Of a DNA stretch of 64,000 nt, positions 17,285 to 26,523 are shown piece by piece. Made by a program: the position numbers and the translations under genes. How positions within the stretch are numbered: the first letter of the stretch is position 1; each line of letters starts with the position of its first letter. The notes below the pieces were generated by a model, which did not search any database, was not told the DNA's origin, and saw only the letters and a program-made list of their open reading frames with translations. Origin of the DNA: Azotimanducus chitobiosivorans (lineage in GTDB: Bacteria > Pseudomonadota > Gammaproteobacteria > Pseudomonadales > Azotimanducaceae); NCBI GenBank assembly GCA_965200235.1, contig OZ241339.1, forward strand, positions 2,356,001-2,420,000, read 5' to 3'.

Positions 17285-18286
17285 CTATTGCGCGAAGTCT
17301 TGCAAGAGCATTTGCGAGAGTTCGTGCACCGCGCGCGCGTACATGTGGCTGCGGTTGTAGCGCGTGATGACATAGAAGTTGTTGAGACCTGCGTATGGCT
17401 TGTGGCCGTCGCCACTATCAAAGCTCGTCAGCATCACCTGTTCTTCTTTTGCGGATTGAGACCACTCGGGAGAATCGAACATAACGCCCTCGCCTTCCAT
17501 GTCGGCGATGCTCGGCGCCGCTGCAAAATCACCTTGAAAGCGCAGCGCGTCCAAATCCACGCCATCCCCCAAGCCCACCGGGAAGAGCACCTGCCCGTTC
17601 TCGCGCCAGCCATGCTCCGCCAAGTAGTTTGCGACGCTACCGATGGCATCCTCGGAGCTATGCCAAATGTCGCGCTGCGCATCGCCGCTGAAGTCAACAG
17701 CAAACGCACGAAAACTTGACGGCATGAATTGCGCGAGCCCAAGTGCGCCAGCGTAAGAGCCCTTCAGGCTGCCCGCATCCTTGCCTTCTTCGCTCGCGAG
17801 CAGCAGCAGGTGCTTGAGCTCCTTGAAGAAGAACTCGGAGCGCGGGGGATAGTCGAATCCGAGCGTGGCGAGCGAATCGAGCGCACGATGGTTGCCAGTG
17901 ACCCGCCCGTAGTCGGTTTCGACACCAATGATGGCGACAATCACTTCCGGCGGAACGCCATAGTCCGCAAGGGCGCGCGCAAGCGAATCGGCATTCTCGC
18001 GCCAGAAGTTGAGTCCGCGACGAACCCTGAGTGGCTGCAAAAATATCTCACGATACTCGTGCCACTCAAGCGTTCGCTCTTTTGGTCGGGAGATGGCCTC
18101 GATCACGCTCTCATCGTGCTTGGCGCTTGCGAGCACGGATTCGAGTGCTGCGCGATCAAGCTGATGCTCGTTCACCAAGCTGTCGATCAGCGCCTGCGCC
18201 TCGCTTCGGTCGAGGTAATTGCCTTGGGCCGCGCACGCGGACATCGCGGCGAGGCATGAAACAAGTATGAAAACGAGATGGCGCAA
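17285..18286 (-). CDS. mltB: Lytic murein transglycosylase B
   Basis: MltB cleaves peptidoglycan glycan strands. The 333-residue protein has an N-terminal signal peptide with a cysteine in a weak lipobox (AMSAC). The catalytic region GVETDYGRVTGNHRALDSLATLGFD contains the active-site Glu. ALGLAQFMPSSFRAFAVDF and a C-terminal NNFYVITRYNRSHMYARAVHEL follow, typical of MltB. It follows rodA by four bases in the same operon, the usual gammaproteobacterial order. Confidence 0.93.
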   Translation of the reverse strand: MRHLVFILVSCLAAMSACAAQGNYLDRSEAQALIDSLVNEHQLDRAALESVLASAKHDESVIEAISRPKERTLEWHEYREIFLQPLRVRRGLNFWRENADSLARALADYGVPPEVIVAIIGVETDYGRVTGNHRALDSLATLGFDYPPRSEFFFKELKHLLLLASEEGKDAGSLKGSYAGALGLAQFMPSSFRAFAVDFSGDAQRDIWHSSEDAIGSVANYLAEHGWRENGQVLFPVGLGDGVDLDALRFQGDFAAAPSIADMEGEGVMFDSPEWSQSAKEEQVMLTSFDSGDGHKPYAGLNNFYVITRYNRSHMYARAVHELSQMLLQDFAQ

Positions 18287-18290
18287 GAGA

Positions 18291-19409
18291 CTATTTCCTG
18301 TGGGCGTTGAAAGAGAGAATCATACCGATGCCGATCAAGGCTGCGAGCATGGAGGTGCCACCATAACTCACGAACGGCAGCGGCACACCGACAACGGGCA
18401 AAAATCCGCACACCATCATCAAATTCACAAACACACAGATAAAAAATGCGCAGGCGATGCCCGCCACGGTGAGCTTCTGGTAGACCTCGTCTAGCTGGAT
18501 GGAGATGTACAGGCAACGCCCGAGCAGCACGAGATAGAGTGTCAAGAGCGCCAGAATGCCGAGCAGTCCAAACTCTTCGCCGATGACCGCAGCAATAAAG
18601 TCATTGTGACGTTCCGGCAGAAACTCAAGGTGCGATTGCGTGCCTTGTCGGTAGCCTTTGCCAAACAGCCCGCCGGAGCCGATCGCTGTGGTCGATTGAA
18701 TGATGTGCCAGCCAGCGCCCTGCGGGTCCCGCTCTGGATCAAAAAGAGTCAATATGCGCAGGCGTTGATAATCCTTGAGCAGGAACCACACGAGCGGCGC
18801 GGACAGCAGGCCGAGCACACCCATGCTTAGAATGAACTGCAGGGAGACCCCGGTAAGCACCAAGACCGACGCGCCAATCATGGCAAGAATGACGCTGGTG
18901 CCCAGATCGGGCTGCACAATGACAAGGCCAACAGGCACGAAAGTGAGCAGCGTAGTCAAGCCCACTTGCCGCAGTCCAAGCCGCATTCGTTGCTGTGCGA
19001 ACGCCCAGGCAAGCATCGCGGGCAATGCTACCTTCATGAATTCGGACGGCTGCATGCCGAATCCGCCTACGTTCAGCCACCTGCGTGAGCCGTTCACGAT
19101 ATCGCCCAGCGCAAGCACCAAGAGCAGCAGCAGCACGATGCCAATGTAGACCACGGGCGTCCACACCTGAATGAAGCGAGGATTGATATGACGAATCACA
19201 AGCATGCAGCCCAATCCGAGCGCGACATGCACTACTTGGCTAGTGAACATCTGCGGGGTTGCGTGCGCCGCGCTCGCAAGCGCGATCAGCCCGAGTGCCA
19301 GGATCAGGGCGAGCGTGATCAACAGCAGCGGATCAAGTCCGTGCGTCTGCATACGGGAACTGCTCGGCTGCATCGACCATAGCGATCCGAGTCCGCTCAG
19401 CGCTGACAT
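18291..19409 (-). CDS. rodA: Rod-shape SEDS glycosyltransferase RodA
   Basis: RodA polymerises glycan strands in the elongasome together with PBP2. The 372-residue protein is a multi-spanning membrane protein with SEDS signatures WLNVGGFGMQPSEFMKVALP, QPDLGTSVI, GYRQGTQSHLEFLPERHNDF and the last PLPFVSYGGTSMLA. The ATG at 19409 overlaps the mrdA stop (TAATG). The upstream extension of the frame is unconserved and Arg-rich, so it is not used. Confidence 0.96.
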   Translation of the reverse strand: MSALSGLGSLWSMQPSSSRMQTHGLDPLLLITLALILALGLIALASAAHATPQMFTSQVVHVALGLGCMLVIRHINPRFIQVWTPVVYIGIVLLLLLVLALGDIVNGSRRWLNVGGFGMQPSEFMKVALPAMLAWAFAQQRMRLGLRQVGLTTLLTFVPVGLVIVQPDLGTSVILAMIGASVLVLTGVSLQFILSMGVLGLLSAPLVWFLLKDYQRLRILTLFDPERDPQGAGWHIIQSTTAIGSGGLFGKGYRQGTQSHLEFLPERHNDFIAAVIGEEFGLLGILALLTLYLVLLGRCLYISIQLDEVYQKLTVAGIACAFFICVFVNLMMVCGFLPVVGVPLPFVSYGGTSMLAALIGIGMILSFNAHRK

Positions 19410-21277
19410 TACACTTGCGTCTCCATCCAAGCGTCGATGACCGCACGCGCAACCGGTGCCGCCGAACGACTGCCGCTGCCGCCATGTTCGACAAGCACGG
19501 CGACAGCGATTGATGGCGCTTCGGTAGGCGCAAAGGCGACAAACCAAGCGTGGTTGCGATACTCAGGCGGGAGATCTTCCGATGCAACGTACTCGCCTTG
19601 TTCTTGGCGAACCACCTGCGATGTGCCGGATTTGCCTGCCATTGAATAGGGAATGTCCATGCCGATATACGCCCAAGCCGTGCCATTCTGTCCTGCGCCC
19701 ATCGACCCGCGATGAATCACCGCGCGCATGGCGGCCACCATGCGTTCGTAGTCTTCTTTCGAAGGCAGCTTGAGCATGGGAGCCTCAACAGCATTGATCA
19801 ATCCATTGTCCTTGGCACCGCGAAACAGATAGGGACGCACGAATTCCCCTCGCCGCGCGATGATGGCCGTCGCGGTGGCAAGTTGTAAGGGTGTGACTTG
19901 CAGCGCCCCTTGTCCGATCGACATGTTGAGACTATCCCCCGGACGCCAGTCATCATTGCGGTTGGCGAGCTTCCAATCGGGCGTCGGCACGAGGCCGGTG
20001 ACGGCGCCCGGCACATCAATGCTCGTGACTCGGCCGAAACCGAACGCATAGAGAAAATCGGTGAGCTGGCTCGGCGGCATCCGCGAAGCCATGTCGAAGA
20101 AATAGACATTGGCAGAGCGATAGATGGCGCGGTGGAGGTCCACCTCGCCATGCCCGCCGATACCGCCCGGGCGCCATGTCCAATCGCGGTATCTACGCGA
20201 ACTGCCCGGCAGACGAAAATATCCTGGGTCATAGATGGTGCGTTCCCAATCGGTCTGTTGATGCGCAACACCAGCAAGGCCGATGATTGGCTTCACGGTG
20301 GAACCGGGCGCATAGAGCCCGGCAACGGCACGATTGAACAAAGGCCCCTTGGGGTTGGCAGTCAGACTCGCATATTGCTCAGCGCTCAAGCCCGTGACAA
20401 AGAGATTTGGGTCGTAGCTCGGCGCACTGACAAGTGCGCGAATAGCGCCGTCGCGCGGGTCGATGGCGACAATCGCGCCATGCTGCGTACCGAGTGCCCG
20501 TACCGCGGCTCGCTGAACGACAGCGCTGAGCTCAGTATGAATATCGCGCCCATTCAGCGGTGCCATGACTTCGAGCGGACGTGTCACGCGCCCGGATGCG
20601 CGCACCTCAAGCGTCTGTTCGCCGAGCTCGCCGCGCAGCGTCGATTCATAACGCGATTCAAGGCCGAGCCTGCCGATATACTCCGCGCCTCGATAGTTCT
20701 CTCGATCAATCGATGCGTAGTCCTCCGAACTGATCCTGCGCACAGAGCCAATAGCATGCGCAAACATCCGGCCAAACGGATAGTCGCGGAGCTTTCTCGA
20801 TTCGATTCGCACACCCGGCAAATGGAAGCGGTCTACGGCGACGACTGCGCGTTGCTTCAGTGTCAAGCCAAACTTGAGCGCGATCGGCTCGTACGGGCGC
20901 CGATGTTGGCGCAATTTGCGATTGAATCGATCAATATCTTCCTGAGTCAGGTCGAGCGCATCGCTCATTCGGGCGAGCAGCGCTTCAAGATCGGGTACTT
21001 CCTCACGGACGATGGAGAGCGTCCAGATGGCGTTCGAGGTCGCGAGCGGCACGCCGTCGCGGTCAAAGATCATGCCGCGGATGGGTTCAAGCGGGCGCTC
21101 GATGATGCGGTTGCTATCACTGCGAAGCGCAAATTTTTCGTAGTAGAACACCTGCAATTGAATGAAGCGGAAGAGCAGCAGCATGAGCAAAGCGACCATG
21201 CCCACGAAGAGGATCAATGTGCGAAGCGAGTGCGTGTCCGGCTCGATGCCCGGCGCGTCTGCCGCCTGCGAGATCAT
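19409..21277 (-). CDS. mrdA: Penicillin-binding protein 2 (transpeptidase)
   Basis: PBP2 cross-links peptidoglycan during side-wall growth. The 622-residue protein has a single N-terminal membrane anchor (TLILFVGMVALLMLLLFRF) and a pedestal domain. Its transpeptidase domain carries APGSTVKPI (active Ser near residue 326), a YRSANVYF-type SxN loop and KSGTSQ. It overlaps rodA and follows rsfS by six bases. Confidence 0.96.
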   Translation of the reverse strand: MISQAADAPGIEPDTHSLRTLILFVGMVALLMLLLFRFIQLQVFYYEKFALRSDSNRIIERPLEPIRGMIFDRDGVPLATSNAIWTLSIVREEVPDLEALLARMSDALDLTQEDIDRFNRKLRQHRRPYEPIALKFGLTLKQRAVVAVDRFHLPGVRIESRKLRDYPFGRMFAHAIGSVRRISSEDYASIDRENYRGAEYIGRLGLESRYESTLRGELGEQTLEVRASGRVTRPLEVMAPLNGRDIHTELSAVVQRAAVRALGTQHGAIVAIDPRDGAIRALVSAPSYDPNLFVTGLSAEQYASLTANPKGPLFNRAVAGLYAPGSTVKPIIGLAGVAHQQTDWERTIYDPGYFRLPGSSRRYRDWTWRPGGIGGHGEVDLHRAIYRSANVYFFDMASRMPPSQLTDFLYAFGFGRVTSIDVPGAVTGLVPTPDWKLANRNDDWRPGDSLNMSIGQGALQVTPLQLATATAIIARRGEFVRPYLFRGAKDNGLINAVEAPMLKLPSKEDYERMVAAMRAVIHRGSMGAGQNGTAWAYIGMDIPYSMAGKSGTSQVVRQEQGEYVASEDLPPEYRNHAWFVAFAPTEAPSIAVAVLVEHGGSGSRSAAPVARAVIDAWMETQV

Positions 21278-21283
21278 GAGCCG

Positions 21284-21670
21284 TCAAGCTCCGTCCGGCA
21301 CATCAATCGACACCGCATCGACTTCTGTCCACATGCGTTCGAGGTCGTAATACTTGCGCGTCGATTCACGCATGACGTGCACCACCACATCGGCAAGGTC
21401 GATCAGCACCCAATCGAGGCTCTCCAAGCCTTCGACACCAAGCCTTTCGAAGCCACGCGCTTTGGTCTCTTCCATGACGTGGTTCGCAAGCGTTTTGACA
21501 TGCCGCGGCGAGGTGCCGGTGACGATGATCATGTAGTCGGTGAAGCCGGAAGCCTCGCGGACATCGAGCGCAAGCAAATTCATGCCACTGCGATCATCAA
21601 GCAGGGTGACGACGAAGTCGCGCAAGGCTTCCGGCGTGTGCTGGCGTTCAAGCGTCTCCGTGTGCGCCAT
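21284..21670 (-). CDS. rsfS: Ribosome silencing factor
   Basis: RsfS binds L14 and blocks subunit joining when nutrients are low. The 128-residue protein has LDVREASGFTDYMIIVTGTS, HVMEETKARGF and GLESLDWVLIDLADVVVHVM, typical of the DUF143 family. The start at 21670 is set by homology; the frame extends further but overlaps nadD. The nadD stop lies two bases upstream. Confidence 0.95.
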   Translation of the reverse strand: MAHTETLERQHTPEALRDFVVTLLDDRSGMNLLALDVREASGFTDYMIIVTGTSPRHVKTLANHVMEETKARGFERLGVEGLESLDWVLIDLADVVVHVMRESTRKYYDLERMWTEVDAVSIDVPDGA

Positions 21671-21671
21671 G

Positions 21672-22298
21672 TTAAGAGACCGTCTGATACAAGCGGTGCT
21701 CGGTGATGTATTCGAGCACGGGCGATGGCACAAGGTCCTCAACGGCATCGCCAGCGCTCAAGCGATCACGAATGTCTGTTGATGAGACGCACGGCAGTGC
21801 TGGCGAACACTCCGCTACCTGGCCAGCGGGAGATGTATCCAAGTCGCCGATTGTGGCCGGATTCGCTGGCCATCGCCACTTGACGTCTCGGTGTACCTTG
21901 TTGGTATCGCCACTCCGTCTGAACACCAAGAGATGCGCGAAATTCGTGAGGTCAGTCCAATCTCGCCACGTGTTGAGCTTGGCGTATTGATCGGACCCCA
22001 TCGCCCAAGCGAGCGGTGCGGACGCTCCAATGATGCCGCGCACCTTGCGCAAGAGATCAATTGTGTAGGGAGATTCGCAGTAGTCCTTGACCGAAGCCAC
22101 ACACACATCGGTCTCGCCGGTAAACGCGAGCGAGAGCATTGCTTTGCGGGCGCTGACATCGACGACAGGTGCGCGTCGAAACGGCGGGTTCACAGAGGCC
22201 AGCATACACACCTGTCCGCCGCGGCGCAGCATGTATCTGACAAGGGCAGCATGCCCCACATGCACCGGGTCAAAGTTGCCGCCGTAGAGAATTCGCAT
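21672..22298 (-). CDS. nadD: Nicotinate-nucleotide adenylyltransferase
   Basis: NadD adenylylates nicotinate mononucleotide in NAD synthesis. The 208-residue protein has the nucleotidyl-transferase motif ILYGGNFDPVHVGHAALV at the N-terminus. WAMGSDQYAKLNTWRDW and the C-terminal SSTDIRDRLSAG (ISSTxIR) follow. It abuts proA and rsfS, a common gammaproteobacterial arrangement. Confidence 0.95.
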   Translation of the reverse strand: MRILYGGNFDPVHVGHAALVRYMLRRGGQVCMLASVNPPFRRAPVVDVSARKAMLSLAFTGETDVCVASVKDYCESPYTIDLLRKVRGIIGASAPLAWAMGSDQYAKLNTWRDWTDLTNFAHLLVFRRSGDTNKVHRDVKWRWPANPATIGDLDTSPAGQVAECSPALPCVSSTDIRDRLSAGDAVEDLVPSPVLEYITEHRLYQTVS

Positions 22299-23609
22299 TC
22301 ACCTGTGGCGAATCTGACCATCGCCGAGCACAATGAACTTGCTGCTCGTCAGCCCGTCGAGGCCGACCGGACCACGCGCATGGAGCTTGTCCGTTGAGAT
22401 GCCGATCTCGGCACCGAGGCCAAATTCAAACCCATCGGCAAACTGCGTCGAGGCATTGACCATGACCGTCGCGGAATCGACCCGCGCCAAGAATTCATTA
22501 GCTTTGGCGTAGTCCTTGGTGACAATTGCATCGGTGTGCGCCGAGCCGTAAGCGTGGATGTGCTCGATGGCTGCCGACATGCCGTCCACGACGCGCACCG
22601 CGAGCTTTGCGCCGAGATACTCTTCACGCCAGTCAGCCTCCGTCGCTTCGCCCATGTTCGACACGAGCGCCCGGCTGCGCTCGCAGCCAACGAGCTCGAT
22701 GCCGCGCGCATGTAAGCCCTCAGCGATTGAGGGCAACATGCTTGATGCCGCGGCATCGATAAGCAATGTCTCGATTGCATTGCAGACCGCGAGCTTCTCA
22801 GTCTTCGAATTGACTGCGATCTCAAGTGCCATCGTCGGGTCGGCATCAGGCGCAATGTAGACATGACAGATGCCGTCGAGATGCTTGATGACCGGCACCG
22901 TGGCGTCGCGGCTGATGCGTTCAATCAGCGACTTGCCTCCGCGCGGAATGAGCACATCGACAAATTCGTCGAGCCTTGCGAGTGCCGACACCGCTTCCCG
23001 GTCCGTGGTTTCGACAAGCAGCACCGCATCCGGGTTGACATCGGCGTCTTCAAGACCGAGCGTAATGCTGCGCGCGATGGCGCGGTTGCTCATACGCGCC
23101 TCGGAGCCGCCGCGCAAAATACAGGCATTGCCGGATTTAAAGCACAAGCTTGCAGCATCGACCGTGACGTTCGGCCGCGATTCATAGATGATGGCGACAA
23201 CGCCGAGTGGCACCTGCATACGTCCGACGCGTATGCCGCTCGGCCGACGCGATACGTCACTGATACGGCCGATGGGATCGGGCAGGTCGCCCACTTGTCG
23301 GAGTCCCTCGATCATGCGACCCACGCCTGCATCGTCTAGCACCAGCCGGTCGAGCAGCGGCTTGGCGATCTCGCGCTCACGGGCACGCGCCAAGTCTTGG
23401 CTGTTGGCCGCAATAATTGCATCCCGCATGGCATCAAGGCGCGCGGCAATCCGGCGTAAGGCGAGTGCGCGCGTTTCGGCTAGCAAAGCCGGCAGCTCGC
23501 GCGAAGCCAAGCGCGCCCGCTGTCCCAAGGCGCGGATGTATTGCGTGACATCCACTCGATTCACCTGATCCACCCGCGACTCGGTTCGCATGTTTTCTGC
23601 GGCTGCCAT
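22299..23609 (-). CDS. proA: Glutamate-5-semialdehyde dehydrogenase
   Basis: ProA reduces gamma-glutamyl phosphate to the semialdehyde for proline synthesis. The 436-residue protein has GVVAIIYESRPNVTVDAASL, FKSGNACILRGGSEA and the nucleophile region TEKLAVCNAIETLLID. The C-terminal DGFEFGLGAEIGISTDKLHA is also typical. The ATG at 23609 lies two bases from the preceding stop; MRTESR at 23591 is an alternative. ProB is not in the window. Confidence 0.95.
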   Translation of the reverse strand: MAAAENMRTESRVDQVNRVDVTQYIRALGQRARLASRELPALLAETRALALRRIAARLDAMRDAIIAANSQDLARAREREIAKPLLDRLVLDDAGVGRMIEGLRQVGDLPDPIGRISDVSRRPSGIRVGRMQVPLGVVAIIYESRPNVTVDAASLCFKSGNACILRGGSEARMSNRAIARSITLGLEDADVNPDAVLLVETTDREAVSALARLDEFVDVLIPRGGKSLIERISRDATVPVIKHLDGICHVYIAPDADPTMALEIAVNSKTEKLAVCNAIETLLIDAAASSMLPSIAEGLHARGIELVGCERSRALVSNMGEATEADWREEYLGAKLAVRVVDGMSAAIEHIHAYGSAHTDAIVTKDYAKANEFLARVDSATVMVNASTQFADGFEFGLGAEIGISTDKLHARGPVGLDGLTSSKFIVLGDGQIRHR

Positions 23610-23610
23610 C

Positions 23611-24240
23611 TCAGCTCGCGCCTTGCATCGAGAGAATCTCGTCAATGGTACGCAAGCGCTCAACAGGGCTATTGAAACTCAAAATCCGTTGCCCGAGCGC
23701 AACATCTCGAACAACAAGCCGTGCGAGCCACCAACTTACCTCCGAGGCGCTGTCGAGATCAATCTTGATGCTGCCTTGTGCTTGGCTTTCCACAAACTCG
23801 CTGAGCATCGCCCGCAGGTGGCGAAGCTCGGCAGGGATGGTTTCGCCGCTTTCCTCCTGTAGCCACGACACTCGACCCATCAGCAGACGGCTTGCGTGTT
23901 CGCTTGTACCAAGCAGCTCGAACCTTCGCCCGGCGAGCACAGTGACCCGCTTCTGACCATCCGGCAAGGCGGCGTGATCGACCACGTGCACGAGCGTGCC
24001 GACCGATGCGAGTATCGGCTGACGAGCGTCCGGCTCATGGAGTGCCTCGGTGCCTTCTTCGATGCGCACCACGCCAAACCCGCCGCCGGTGTCCATACAC
24101 TGCTCGATCAGGCGTATGTAGCGCGTCTCGAATATGCGAAGCTCAAGGCGACTGCCCGGGAAGAGCAACGCACTCAGCGGAAACAGCGGGATGGTGTCCG
24201 CGCTTTGTTCGGGGCTGTGAGATTTGAAAAGGTCGGACAC
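23611..24240 (-). CDS. LON substrate-binding-domain protein
   Basis: The protein consists only of the N-terminal (PUA-like) domain of Lon protease, without ATPase or protease parts. It shows IPLFPLSALLFPGSRLELRIFE, RYIRLIEQCM and a C-terminal helical region (SEFVESQAQ; LAQRILSFNSPVERL-like). Stand-alone LON-domain proteins are widespread, but their function is unproven. I use a GTG at 24240 (209 residues). A TTG at 24303 would overlap the end of the cysB-like gene. Neither has a good ribosome-binding site, so the start is uncertain. Confidence 0.85.
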   Translation of the reverse strand: MSDLFKSHSPEQSADTIPLFPLSALLFPGSRLELRIFETRYIRLIEQCMDTGGGFGVVRIEEGTEALHEPDARQPILASVGTLVHVVDHAALPDGQKRVTVLAGRRFELLGTSEHASRLLMGRVSWLQEESGETIPAELRHLRAMLSEFVESQAQGSIKIDLDSASEVSWWLARLVVRDVALGQRILSFNSPVERLRTIDEILSMQGAS

Positions 24241-24283
24241 GGTCGTCTTGCTTTGAGTTGCGCAAATTATAAGAGCTAAACCG

Positions 24284-25258
24284 TCATCGCCGGGGTAGTT
24301 CAAGTTCGCTCAATATTTTCTCTCGATCACGATCAGTTGCAGCGTCCCGAAACGCCTGCACCCTATCGCGGGTGAGGTGCGGCGCGAACCAGCGGATGAA
24401 TTCATAGCCGAAGTCACGCATTTCGGCTGCGCGCACGCAGCCGATGTAAGTGGTTGACATGGCAAAGAGATTGGAGCAGTCGATTTGCGCGAGATCCTCG
24501 TCCCTGTCCGGTTCATAGGCCATGCTTGCGATAATGCCGACACCGAGGCCGCGGCGCACGTAGGTCTTGATCACATCGGCATCCGTTGCGGTCAGTGCCA
24601 ATGTCGGCTCAAGGCCAGCAGCAGCAAACGCGAGATTCAGCGGCGAGTCCGGGGAGAATCCGAATGAATAGGTGACGATCGGGTAGCGGGCGAGTTCGCG
24701 AATGCCAAGCTGTGTATAGGACGCAAGTTCATGATCTCTGGGCACGATGAGTGCGCGCGCCCAGCGATAGCAAGGCATCATCATCATGCCCTGAAAGAAG
24801 TGCGGAGACTCGGTGGCAATCACCAGATCCACTTCGCGCGATATTGCCATCTCAGCGATTTGCAGCGGCGAGCCCAGCTTCATGTGAAAGGACACCGTCG
24901 GGTAGCGCTCGCGAAAACGCTCCACCACATCGGGCAGCGTGTAGCGCGCCTGCGTATGCGTGGTGGCAATCGCGAGGCTCCCGATGCGATTGCCGCCATG
25001 ATCGGCGGCAATGGTGGTGATATTCTCGGCTTCTATCAGCAGGCGTTCCACGCGCGGCAGTATGTCGCGTCCGGCAGGCGTCAGGCCGACAATCTGGCGT
25101 CCTTGACGCTGTAGCAGCGGGATGCCGAGATCAGATTCGAGGGCGGCAATCTGCTTGCTGATACCGGGCTGCGATGTGTCGAGACGACGTGCTGTCGCCG
25201 ATACGTTGAAGTCGTTTCGAGCGACATGAACCAAATAGCTGAGCTGCTGCAGTTTCAT
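24284..25258 (-). CDS. cysB: CysB-like LysR-family transcriptional regulator
   Basis: The 324-residue protein matches CysB-type regulators. The winged helix MKLQQLSYLVHVARNDFNVS followed by TARRLDTSQPGISKQIAALE is characteristic, and the length equals that of CysB/Cbl. CysB controls sulfate assimilation in response to acetylserine. Motifs TTHTQARYTLPDVVERFR and SREVDLVIATES line the effector domain as in CysB. The ATG overlaps the stop of the 5'-nucleotidase gene. Separating CysB from Cbl without alignment is not possible. Confidence 0.87.
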   Translation of the reverse strand: MKLQQLSYLVHVARNDFNVSATARRLDTSQPGISKQIAALESDLGIPLLQRQGRQIVGLTPAGRDILPRVERLLIEAENITTIAADHGGNRIGSLAIATTHTQARYTLPDVVERFRERYPTVSFHMKLGSPLQIAEMAISREVDLVIATESPHFFQGMMMMPCYRWARALIVPRDHELASYTQLGIRELARYPIVTYSFGFSPDSPLNLAFAAAGLEPTLALTATDADVIKTYVRRGLGVGIIASMAYEPDRDEDLAQIDCSNLFAMSTTYIGCVRAAEMRDFGYEFIRWFAPHLTRDRVQAFRDAATDRDREKILSELELPRR

Positions 25259-26193
25259 GCGTTGACCGCTTGCGCCTCGCTTGGCACATGCCCGACAAGT
25301 CCAATCTCGGCGACTGAGTCGCAGTTGGCCTGCTGGTCGTCGAAGAAGATGTCGGCATTGAAGGCTTCAAGAAACGCCGCCTTATCCTGGCCACCGAGAA
25401 ACAGGCACTCGTCGAGGCGAATGTCCCATTTGCGTAGTGTTTGGATAACGCGCTTGTGCGCAGGCGCCGAGCGCGCCGTCACGAGAGCGGTGCGAATCGG
25501 GCAGGCCTCCGACTCATCGAACATGCGCTGCAATGTATGCAGGGCTTCGAGCACGCGCTTGAATGGGCCGACGGGAAGTGCCTCAGACGCTTGCCTGACT
25601 TCGCTTTTCTCGAATGCATCCCGACCTTGCGTGAGGTAGACATGCTCGGCATCTCCGGCGAACAGCACATTGTCGCCGTCAAACGCAATGCGAAGCATGT
25701 CGTCCATATCGTCTCCTGGAGAGATTTTCGGCGACGGCAGCAGGCGCGCGGCCGCCACGCCTTCCTGCAACGCCTTGCGTACATCCTGTTCGACGGTAGA
25801 GAGGAATAGATGGCAGTCGAAGGCGCGCACATAGCGCCACGGCGATTCGCCGCCGCAAAAGGCGGCGCGCGTGATGCCTAGGCGATGATGCTCGATCGAA
25901 TTGAACACGCGCAGTCCCGTGTCCGCAGAGTTGTGCGAAAGCAGGATGACCTCAACGAGCCGCCGATTCAGGCGCCCGTTCAAAAGCAGAATCTTGCGCA
26001 CGAACTCGAAAGCCTCGCCAGCTTCGAGGGGGTCGTCCTCATGTTCGATCTGATACTCGCGATATTTCTCAAGCCCTTGCTGCTCGTACATGCCGTTGCC
26101 TGCCTCCAAGTCGAAGAGGGCGCGCGAACTCGTGGCGACCGTGAGGATGGGCTCGTCATCGACGGGCGAGCGTACTGATTGGGATGTTGTCAT
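25255..26193 (-). CDS. 5'-nucleotidase (PF06189-type)
   Basis: The 312-residue protein matches the bacterial cytosolic 5'-nucleotidase family PF06189. Seen are VATSSRALFDLE (altered HAD motif I), EVILLSHNSADTGLRVFNSI, RIAFDGDNVLFAGDAEHVY and a late NADIFFDDQQANCD acidic motif. These enzymes dephosphorylate nucleoside monophosphates. It is overlapped at both ends (ATGA) by the ydcH-like gene and cysB, so the three are probably co-translated. Confidence 0.85.
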   Translation of the reverse strand: MTTSQSVRSPVDDEPILTVATSSRALFDLEAGNGMYEQQGLEKYREYQIEHEDDPLEAGEAFEFVRKILLLNGRLNRRLVEVILLSHNSADTGLRVFNSIEHHRLGITRAAFCGGESPWRYVRAFDCHLFLSTVEQDVRKALQEGVAAARLLPSPKISPGDDMDDMLRIAFDGDNVLFAGDAEHVYLTQGRDAFEKSEVRQASEALPVGPFKRVLEALHTLQRMFDESEACPIRTALVTARSAPAHKRVIQTLRKWDIRLDECLFLGGQDKAAFLEAFNADIFFDDQQANCDSVAEIGLVGHVPSEAQAVNA

Positions 26194-26426
26194 GCATTCA
26201 GGTCTGGAATGAGTTCACCCTCTAGCTTGGCGATCATGTCCTTGAGTTGCAGCTTGCGCTTCTTGAGGCGCTGGACTTTCAGGGTATCCGCTTCCCTGCG
26301 TTTGAAGCATGAGTCAATTTCATCATCGAGTGAGCGATGCTCCGTTCTTAAGTCCTCAAGCCATGCCTCAATCTCTTCCCGCGACTTTTTCAAGTGAATG
26401 GTACCTCGACATGCTTGGAGAGGCAT
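26190..26426 (-). CDS. YdcH-like DUF465 protein
   Basis: A 78-residue, highly charged helical protein. It contains LRTEHRSLDDEIDSCFKRRE followed by LKVQRLKKRKLQLKDMIAKL, the DUF465 pattern of an antiparallel coiled coil. The function is unknown. The stop overlaps the 5'-nucleotidase start. Two adjacent ATGs at 26429 and 26426 are possible starts; longer upstream frame is unconserved. Confidence 0.8.
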   Translation of the reverse strand: MPLQACRGTIHLKKSREEIEAWLEDLRTEHRSLDDEIDSCFKRREADTLKVQRLKKRKLQLKDMIAKLEGELIPDLNA

Positions 26427-26523
26427 CATATCGCCTTGTGCGCTCGCTGAAAAGGTCTTTGCCAACTTTGCGCGAGTTGTCTCACAATAGGCGTGTTCGA
26501 GGCATCTTTGAGAAAAACAACCC

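Noticed and set aside
19898..21706. 602-codon open frame antisense to mrdA/rsfS
   Set aside because: It is antisense shadow of two firmly identified genes and contains no domain.
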